12,788 bases of DNA from Planctomycetaceae bacterium (GTDB lineage Bacteria > Planctomycetota > Planctomycetia > Pirellulales > Pirellulaceae): NCBI GenBank assembly GCA_005773145.1, contig SXHS01000246.1, forward strand, positions 1 to 12,788, written 5' to 3'. Below, piece after piece: positions 8,247 to 12,788 of this stretch. A program made the position numbers and the translations under genes. The notes below the pieces were generated by a model. That model was given only the letters and a program-made list of their open reading frames with translations, was not told the origin of the DNA and did no database searches. Position 1 is the stretch's first letter, and the number at the start of each line of letters is the position of its first letter.

Positions 8247-9563
8247 TTACTTATCGAGACGCCTCACGAAGATGTTGGCAAACTCAAGAGGGTCGCCGTG
8301 GTGCTGTAATCCGATCGGCCCTTCAGGCGGAACCCCGGGCACCGGACACTCCGAAATCACCGTCTTGCCATTGAGCACGACCGATACCTTCTCGCCACGC
8401 ATGGTAATCTGGAAGCGATTCCACTGACCGACCGGATGGTCCGCGTTTATCTTGGGTGTGGCAGCGGCTCGGTTCTCGGGCGGCAGGGCTGTATTCGTTC
8501 TGAAGTCCCAAAGTTCTCCCGATCCGATCGGCCATTGCCAGATGTTGACTTGGGCAGCATCCGATCGCAAGAAAATTCCGGAATCTGCTTTGGGCACATC
8601 GATTTCGTGGGTCGACCCGTCGGGATTTTTTTCGTAGTCGCCATTTGGTAACACGACGGGCTGCTTCGTCGTCTTTTCGTAGGCGCCGTTCCATCTCCAA
8701 TCCACGATCAATTCGAAGTCACGGAACGAATCTTGAGTCCAAAGATCCTTCGGGTCACCTTCGGCCTGGCCATCGTATTTCAGCGTCCAATCGCTCGGCT
8801 GCCAATGCCCGACAAGTCCCTTGTGAACTTGCCACCCGGACAAATCGCTGCCGTTGTATAACGTGATGAATCCTTGATCTGCGCTGGCGGTCTGCTCGGC
8901 GGTAATTGGCGAGTTGGGTAGCTCCTGCAGGCGAAGATTACGAAATTCGACGGGCGAGCCCTCGGATTCCAGACAAATGTATCCCTTGCGAGGGCTGCAC
9001 TCGGACCCACGGGTCACGACTTTCCCATTCACGGCGAGTTGAATTGCACCATCGGTGCAAGTGATGCGGTAGTGGTTCCACTCCGGCGATGGCTTGGATC
9101 GGTGTTCGGTCGGAACCGCGCGCGACCCCGCGCGACCATTGCTGGGCTTCATGGTTGCGCCGTGGATCGGAAAGATGTCGCCATGCGATGTGAATTCCGG
9201 ACCGTTTGGACCATCCTCAACCTGCACTTCGATGGCGCGATGAAAGGGCTGGCCCACCGCCGGTAACGCGTCCGCCCATACGAAAACTCCCGCGTTGCCC
9301 TTCGGTTGAAGGTGTCGCCACTCCAGCTCACAGATAAAATTCTGATACATTCGTGTCGTGCGAAGCTCTCCAATCGGTTTGCCGGTGCAATAGATCACGC
9401 CCTCCCGGGCGGTCCACGTATCGGGGGCGCAGTTCACGTTGACCCAACCGGCAAGAGTCTTGCCGTCAAAAAGAGGAGCAAATCCTTCTTCGCCGCTGAC
9501 CGTCTCGGTGTGATGTAAGGTCAGCCAGGCGCACAGTACCATGGTCGCCAATCGCCTTGCCAT
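8247..9563 (-). CDS. Secreted tandem DUF1080 (3-keto-disaccharide hydrolase-like) protein
   Basis: A 438-residue protein made of two DUF1080 beta-sandwich (concanavalin-like) domains. Domain 1 spans ~27-214: FAPLFDGKTLAGW, GNAGVFVWADAL, then IEVQVEDGPNG and PRKGYICLESEGSPVEFRNLRL. Domain 2 spans ~231-436: FITLYNGSDLSGW, ADSGIFLRSD, IWQWPIGSGELWDF, then GPIGLQHHGDPLEFANIFVRRL. Each domain keeps the LF/LYxGxxLxGW entry, the SGIF/AGVF strand and the closing EFxNI/L strand. MARRLATMVLCAW... is a Sec signal. The start at 9563 has GAAAGG 9 nt upstream; at the alternative ATG (9572) that site would abut the codon, and the longer frame to 9692 adds a signal-less basic extension. DUF1080 proteins act on 3-keto-glycosides (hydrolysis or lyase/hydratase chemistry); which bond is cut here is unknown. 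It lies 51 nt before the M81 gene. Confidence 0.8.
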   Translation of the reverse strand: MARRLATMVLCAWLTLHHTETVSGEEGFAPLFDGKTLAGWVNVNCAPDTWTAREGVIYCTGKPIGELRTTRMYQNFICELEWRHLQPKGNAGVFVWADALPAVGQPFHRAIEVQVEDGPNGPEFTSHGDIFPIHGATMKPSNGRAGSRAVPTEHRSKPSPEWNHYRITCTDGAIQLAVNGKVVTRGSECSPRKGYICLESEGSPVEFRNLRLQELPNSPITAEQTASADQGFITLYNGSDLSGWQVHKGLVGHWQPSDWTLKYDGQAEGDPKDLWTQDSFRDFELIVDWRWNGAYEKTTKQPVVLPNGDYEKNPDGSTHEIDVPKADSGIFLRSDAAQVNIWQWPIGSGELWDFRTNTALPPENRAAATPKINADHPVGQWNRFQITMRGEKVSVVLNGKTVISECPVPGVPPEGPIGLQHHGDPLEFANIFVRRLDK

Positions 9564-9572
9564 TATGTTCAT

Positions 9573-9578
9573 CCTTTC
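9573..9578 (-). promoter_or_regulatory. Ribosome binding site that decides the DUF1080 start
   Basis: The minus strand reads GAAAGG here, 9 nt before the ATG at 9563 but touching the ATG at 9572. Normal spacing therefore favours 9563. Confidence 0.55.
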
Positions 9579-9663
9579 AACAAATGTCCGCCGGGTTGAC
9601 CAGGTGATGTGTCCTTCGGCATTTTTCAAAGCAATTTGATGCGTCGCTGCCGATGGGCCGCTG

Positions 9664-9759
9664 TCAGCCGCGCCTCGTCGACCGCCGCGCACACCTTGGG
9701 CACAAAAATGTTACGGCAGCGATTAACGTGAGGAAAGCGAGTGGATGCTTAATCGCCAT
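9664..9759 (-). CDS. Possible small ORF, 31 aa, signal-peptide-like, unknown
   Basis: In the 245-nt gap between the phosphatase and DUF1080 genes, a 31-codon frame starts at ATG 9759 with GGAG (9768-9771) at an ideal 8-nt spacing and ends at TGA 9664. The product begins MAIKHPLAFLTLIAAVTFLC, a basic n-region and hydrophobic core like a signal or lipoprotein leader, then turns Arg-rich (PRCARRSTRRG). It could be a tiny membrane peptide, a leader peptide, or the decayed 5' end of a secreted-protein gene. I do not recognise it. The good ribosome site is the main support; chance is quite possible at this length. Confidence 0.3.
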   Translation of the reverse strand: MAIKHPLAFLTLIAAVTFLCPRCARRSTRRG

Positions 9760-9783
9760 TGCGTGTACTCCGAGCTGCTGAAA

Positions 9784-9798
9784 TCTTCCCGTAGAAGA
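9784..9798 (-). terminator. Weak hairpin after the phosphatase gene
   Basis: On the minus strand TCTTC-tacgg-GAAGA forms a 5-bp stem 10 nt after the phosphatase stop, followed by only three T. This is too weak for a confident terminator, but it could cause partial attenuation before the DUF1080 gene. Confidence 0.2.
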
Positions 9799-9808
9799 AC
9801 CGCTCCAT

Positions 9809-10711
9809 TCAAGGATGGGGGCTGATCACCTTGCCATCGAGCTGCCATTGGGGATCGGTGGCGATCCCCAGGTGCGCCAGCGTCGTTGGCGCGATGTCCA
9901 CCAGGTAGGCCGGCCCGGTGATTTCGCCCGGCTGGACGCAATCGCCGCTCACAATCAACACCGTATTGCGAATCTCCGGCACATCAACGCCGCTGCCGTG
10001 TTCGGTTCCTCGGCCGCCATGGTCGGAACAGACGACAATCAGCCAGTTTTCTTGGGGATACGTCTTGCGGTTGTGGATAGCGGCGATTACTTCGCCAATG
10101 GACCCGTCGGTACGCTCGATGGCCTGGCGGTACTCGGCCACCTCGGGATGGAAACCATGCTTGTGGCCGGTCTCATCGACATCGCCGAAGTAAAGGAACA
10201 TCGCTGTAAGATCGTCCTCGGCGAGAAGTCTTGTCGCCTCGCTGGCGCTTTCGCTATCCAGTTGGGGAGTCAGGCGAGTCGCGTCTGCGGGCCCGACGAT
10301 GCTCGCATTGATGGGCGGCCAATTGGCAATCGAGATCGTGAGGGACTCTGGCCGGGCTTGCTTGATTCTGTGAAAAAACGACGGATAGGCCTCATACTTA
10401 CTGTCATGAAACTCGTTGTCGAGCACACCGTGCTTGTCGGCCCATACGCCCGTAAGTATGCTTGACCAACCAGGACCGCTGCAGGTGTCGGCCTTCGTAA
10501 AATGCGGAGAAAGGATCTGTGCGACGGGCGAATAAACGCCATGCTGGATCAAGCGGTCAAGGTTCGGCGCCTCGGCGCGCTCTAATGCATCGGGGCGCAG
10601 GCCGTCGATGCCGATCACCAGCACTTTCCGAATGCTGTCCGCGGCAGGGCAAACGCACGGACACAACAGCAGCCCTAAACCAAGCAGGGACCAGCGGGCC
10701 TTACGCCTCAT
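9809..10711 (-). CDS. Type I phosphodiesterase/nucleotide pyrophosphatase-like (alkaline phosphatase superfamily)
   Basis: A 300-residue exported enzyme, short for the family. The start at 10711 gives MRRKARWSLLGLGLLLCPC, an n-region with four basic residues plus a hydrophobic core; Cys residues near 17-21 leave lipoprotein processing possible. AGGTAGG sits just upstream. Alkaline-phosphatase-fold ligands are present: VIGIDGLRPD with D36, DVDETGHKHG with D179/H183, CSDHGG with D230/H231 and TEHG with H238. Aligning SGPGWSSILTG (78-88) with the classical TFPNHYTLVTG of nucleotide pyrophosphatases puts Ser78 at the Thr nucleophile. It should hydrolyse phosphate mono- or diesters outside the cytoplasm; substrate unknown. 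It heads the minus-strand row, although the 245-nt gap to DUF1080 leaves open whether they share a transcript. Confidence 0.8.
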   Translation of the reverse strand: MRRKARWSLLGLGLLLCPCVCPAADSIRKVLVIGIDGLRPDALERAEAPNLDRLIQHGVYSPVAQILSPHFTKADTCSGPGWSSILTGVWADKHGVLDNEFHDSKYEAYPSFFHRIKQARPESLTISIANWPPINASIVGPADATRLTPQLDSESASEATRLLAEDDLTAMFLYFGDVDETGHKHGFHPEVAEYRQAIERTDGSIGEVIAAIHNRKTYPQENWLIVVCSDHGGRGTEHGSGVDVPEIRNTVLIVSGDCVQPGEITGPAYLVDIAPTTLAHLGIATDPQWQLDGKVISPHP

Positions 10712-10724
10712 GCCTACCTGATTT

Positions 10725-10745
10725 GCAGTGGAAAAACCGCACTGC
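10725..10745 (-). promoter_or_regulatory. 5'-UTR hairpin before the phosphatase start
   Basis: GCAGTG and CACTGC form a 6-bp stem with a 9-nt loop, extendable by wobble pairs, ending 13 nt before the phosphatase ATG and next to its ribosome site. If transcribed it could influence translation; no known riboswitch is recognised. Confidence 0.25.
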
Positions 10746-10878
10746 GGAAGGTATGCTGGGATGGGGAGGATGGGAAGTGGAGCGGCCTGCCCTTTTTTCA
10801 TATCTTCGGGTGTCCGCGGCTGGACGCAAACGGACCTGGGCTGTCGATGAATCGAATCGTTTCAAATATGAAAACGAA

Positions 10879-10891
10879 CGTACTTTGTACG
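10879..10891. promoter_or_regulatory. Palindrome CGTAC-TTT-GTACG, candidate operator
   Basis: A perfect 5-bp inverted repeat around a 3-nt spacer lies 168 nt from the phosphatase ATG and 157 nt from the GntR ATG. GTAC half-sites resemble operators of some GntR/FCD and LacI regulators, so binding by the adjacent GntR protein is a reasonable but unproven guess. Confidence 0.35.
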
Positions 10892-10935
10892 CTAGCCGGC
10901 CGACGCCTGTCAACATGCCGAATTACCTTCCCGAG

Positions 10936-10964
10936 TTGACTCCCGCTTGCCGAAACACTACACA
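10936..10964 (+). promoter_or_regulatory. Possible sigma-70-type promoter for the GntR gene
   Basis: TTGACT (10936-10941, one mismatch to TTGACA) is followed after 17 nt by TACACA, a weak -10. The spacing is right but the -10 matches only three of six bases. Confidence 0.2.
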
Positions 10965-11047
10965 ATAGATCAGATTAAGCTTAGTTTCAAGAACATTCGA
11001 TTAAATCAATCCCAGGTGTGGATCTTATCAAGCACCAAGGCAAAAGC

Positions 11048-11749
11048 ATGAAGAATTCAAAGGAGCGACAGCGATCCGGCCGCCACCGTGTCCGCGAGCA
11101 ACTCCAGGAAATGATCCTGAATGGAAAAATTCTTTCGGGCGAGCGACTGCGTCAGCAGGAGCTCGCCGCCAGGTTCGGCTGTGCCCTGGGAGTCGTCCGC
11201 GAGGCGCTCTTGGAGCTGAGTGGCCTCGGTCTCGTCGAGGTCGTTGACAACTCGGGCGCATTCGTGCGTGAGTTGAACAATCAAACCATCCTGGAAGCCT
11301 ACGATGTACGTGAGGCGTTGGAGGGCATTGCCGCGCGCCTTTGTTGCGACCGCGCCAGCCGGCAGGATCTTCGCGAGCTGTCCCAGTTGGCCCAACGCCA
11401 GTACGAACTGTATGTGCAGTCCGAGCGGAAGAAGCACAATATCGAAAATCAGCTGAATGCCATGGACAGGCGATTGCACAGCCGCGTGCTGGAAATATCG
11501 AACAACAAAATGATTCAGCAGGTTGCACTGCGATATCACGTACTGGACGCCATTTGGGCCCCGAATGACCGCGGATGCAAGGCGGTCTATGATGAACACC
11601 TGGCGATCATTCAGGCAATCGAAGACAACCAGCCTGAGCTGGCCGAGCAGTTGACTCGCCAACATATTCACCGGGGCAAACAAAGTCTGGAGCGGAGCAT
11701 CGCCAGTGGAAAAATAAGACTGGCTTGGGCAAATACCGAGAGCGCCTGA
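11048..11749 (+). CDS. GntR family transcriptional regulator, FadR/FCD subfamily
   Basis: A 233-residue DNA-binding regulator. The start at ATG 11048 has AAGG at 7-nt spacing and is preferred to the upstream GTG at 11018. The winged helix-turn-helix covers ~10-76, with the family signature GERLRQQELAARFG and VVREALLELSGLGLVE (31-44, 49-64) and the wing VVDNSGAFVRE. The C-terminal all-helical FCD domain (~82-220) keeps the usual metal-binding set: D140 and H144 (MDRRLHSRV), H184 (YDEHLAIIQAIE) and H206 in the last helix (RQHIHRG). Such proteins usually bind a small carboxylate such as a sugar acid or organic acid through the metal and repress nearby catabolic genes. Targets here could be itself, the divergent phosphatase row, or the aminotransferase 150 nt downstream. 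Ligand unknown. Confidence 0.88.
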   Translation: MKNSKERQRSGRHRVREQLQEMILNGKILSGERLRQQELAARFGCALGVVREALLELSGLGLVEVVDNSGAFVRELNNQTILEAYDVREALEGIAARLCCDRASRQDLRELSQLAQRQYELYVQSERKKHNIENQLNAMDRRLHSRVLEISNNKMIQQVALRYHVLDAIWAPNDRGCKAVYDEHLAIIQAIEDNQPELAEQLTRQHIHRGKQSLERSIASGKIRLAWANTESA

Positions 11750-11765
11750 CGAGGGCCTGACGAGT
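11744..11765 (+). repeat. Tandem 11-bp duplication across the GntR stop codon
   Basis: GCCTGACGAG occurs at 11744-11753 and again at 11755-11764, an 11-bp period with one mismatch at the unit's last base. The first copy contains the TGA stop, so this looks like a slippage duplication just past the gene end. Confidence 0.6.
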
Positions 11766-11899
11766 GGCGACACCATTCTCTTCTCTGCAGTAATCGGCGA
11801 GTTATTCGCGGCGTTGAGAATGGGTGCTGAAGGCGTCAATTGGCTTGAGTTTCCCGTTCTGTTGGTCAGCATAGCTCTTAATTTTAAAGGATAACCTTC

Positions 11900-12788
11900 A
11901 TGCATTACGGCGTTGCTGCGGCTGTCGGCAAAGTGTCGGTTTCACAGGAAGTGGATCCGGCTGACATTTTCAGTCATCTTCCACCGACGCGCTGTGGAGA
12001 ACTCGATCGGCAGTACATGGAGGAGGTATTGTCCGCTGGTTTCGGCAGTTGGGAATCCGCCGATATGCTCGGGCGTTTTGAGGCGGCATTTGCCAAGCGG
12101 TTTGGGGTTCCTTTTGCCATCTCGCAAAACTCCGGCTCGGGCACTTTGTTGTCATGCCTGCTGGCCGCGGGAGTTGGCCCTGGCGACGAGGTCATCGTGC
12201 CGACCAACACCATGGCAGCCACGGCGTTTGCGGCAATTCAGTGTGGAGCAGTTCCGGTGTTCGCCGATAGTGATCCGCGAACATTCAACATCGATCCTGA
12301 CGACATCCGCCGCAAAATCAGCCCCTTTACGCGCGCCATCCTTCCGGTGCATATTTTTGGTTTGCCGGCGGATATGGCTCCCATCATGGACTTGGCGCGG
12401 CAGCACAACTTGACCGTCATTGAAGACAGTGCGCAATGTTTCTTGGGCACCTATCACGGACAACTGGCTGGCACCATTGGACACGCAGCCAGTTTCAGTT
12501 TTCAGGGTTCCAAGCACATGACCACGGCAGGCGACGGGGGAATGGTGACCACTTCGGACGAGGACTACGGCAAAAACATTCGCAAGGCAGGTGTACAAGG
12601 TTATCGCGAAATCGGAGCCAAGGCAGGTTCCACCATGATACCGCGCGACAGCCGCCAGGATTGGAGTTACAAGCGGCACGATCGCCTGGGATACAACTTC
12701 CGCATGTCGTCGGTCCAAGCGGCACTGGGACTGGCCCAGCTTCAGCGGCTGGATTATCTGGTCGCGGCGCGCTGTTATATTGCGGCAC
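11900..12788 (+). CDS. DegT/DnrJ/EryC1/StrS family PLP aminotransferase, 3'-truncated by window edge
   Basis: An open frame of 296 codons runs off the right edge without a stop; the family is usually ~370-420 residues, so perhaps a quarter is missing. ATG 11900 has AAAGG 9 nt upstream and an in-frame TAA 15 nt upstream, fixing the start. Fold-type I PLP landmarks: SQNSGSGTLLSCLLAAGVGPGDEVIVP around 75-101 (phosphate-binding SGSGT), LPVHIFGLPADM (148-159), IEDSAQ with D176 contacting the pyridine nitrogen, and SFQGSKHMTTAGDGG (200-214) with K205 as the Schiff-base lysine. YNFRMSSVQAALGLAQL (265-281) is the usual later motif. These enzymes aminate keto-sugars for surface polysaccharide or secondary metabolites, or act as dehydratases. 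The usual E of the lysine motif's GEGG is D here (GDGG). It follows the GntR regulator by 150 nt and may be its target. Substrate unknown. Confidence 0.88.
   Translation, partial: MHYGVAAAVGKVSVSQEVDPADIFSHLPPTRCGELDRQYMEEVLSAGFGSWESADMLGRFEAAFAKRFGVPFAISQNSGSGTLLSCLLAAGVGPGDEVIVPTNTMAATAFAAIQCGAVPVFADSDPRTFNIDPDDIRRKISPFTRAILPVHIFGLPADMAPIMDLARQHNLTVIEDSAQCFLGTYHGQLAGTIGHAASFSFQGSKHMTTAGDGGMVTTSDEDYGKNIRKAGVQGYREIGAKAGSTMIPRDSRQDWSYKRHDRLGYNFRMSSVQAALGLAQLQRLDYLVAARCYIAA

Larger units (their letters stand above)
10712..11047. promoter_or_regulatory. Divergent control region between phosphatase and GntR regulator
   Basis: This 336-nt stretch has no credible gene. Going rightward it holds the phosphatase ribosome site and an upstream hairpin, GCAGTG/CACTGC (10725-10745); the palindrome at 10879-10891; a possible GntR promoter (TTGACT at 10936-10941); two short AT-rich palindromes, TAAGCTTA (10976-10983) and GATT-A-AATC (10999-11007), which could be autoregulatory sites; and AAGG at 11037-11040, 7 nt before the GntR ATG. 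Operator assignment is inference. Confidence 0.4.

Noticed and set aside
9116..9145. Short repeated CCGCGCGACC units within the DUF1080 gene
   Set aside because: They encode ordinary residues in frame and fit chance in GC-rich codons; no wider repeat structure is present.
9564..9692. N-terminal extension of the DUF1080 protein to 9692
   Set aside because: The added residues are basic and low in structure and would precede an obvious signal peptide. GAAAGG is correctly spaced for 9563.
10712..10801. N-terminal extension of the phosphatase to 10801
   Set aside because: It adds 30 residues before a good signal peptide, and AGGTAGG lies right before the ATG at 10711.
11018..11047. GTG start for the GntR regulator at 11018
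   Set aside because: It has no adequate ribosome site. ATG 11048 has AAGG at 7 nt and gives a normal-length winged-helix N-terminus.
11057..11905. Minus-strand frame of 282 codons opposite the GntR gene
   Set aside because: It is antisense to a protein with full GntR and FCD signatures and has no domain of its own.

Overview
The window looks like chromosomal accessory DNA of a Planctomycetota bacterium, probably Pirellulales-like. This is inferred from the gene mix: a Tat-exported hypothetical glycosyl hydrolase, a large two-domain acetylxylan-esterase-like hydrolase, a tandem DUF1080 (3-keto-disaccharide hydrolase) protein, an M81/MlrC protein, a secreted amidohydrolase and a small type I phosphodiesterase. 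Genes are separated by short gaps, strands alternate, and most products carry export signals. I see no tRNA, rRNA, CRISPR array, transposase or phage gene.

Layout. (1) Bases 1-1065, plus strand: 3' part of a TIM-barrel glycosyl-hydrolase-like gene, open at the left edge. (2) 1206-2483, minus: a second, Tat-exported TIM-barrel protein, convergent with the first. (3) 2694-4922, plus: a secreted esterase whose first alpha/beta-hydrolase domain looks active and whose second lacks the nucleophile Ser; it diverges from (2). (4) 10711 down to 4924, minus: a four-gene row of phosphodiesterase/phosphatase, tandem DUF1080 protein, M81/MlrC metallopeptidase and amidohydrolase, with a possible 31-codon small ORF in the 245-nt gap after the phosphatase. 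The last two genes are 5 nt apart and probably translationally coupled. (5) 10712-11047: a 336-nt divergent control region with a CGTAC-TTT-GTACG palindrome. (6) 11048-11749, plus: a GntR/FCD regulator. (7) 11900-12788, plus: a DegT/DnrJ/EryC1/StrS PLP aminotransferase running off the right edge.

Working together (inference): the left half reads as polysaccharide or glycoside scavenging outside the cytoplasm, with glycosyl hydrolases and a carbohydrate esterase. The minus-strand row adds sugar-modifying (DUF1080), phosphate-ester, peptide and amide hydrolases, of which only the M81 protein lacks an export signal. The GntR/FCD regulator could control the divergent row, the downstream aminotransferase, or both.

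No clear new defence or mobile system is visible. The most unusual points are the Ser-to-Ala second domain of the esterase, the coupled M81-amidohydrolase pair, the predicted Ser nucleophile in the phosphodiesterase, the small hydrophobic ORF and the palindrome in the divergent region.
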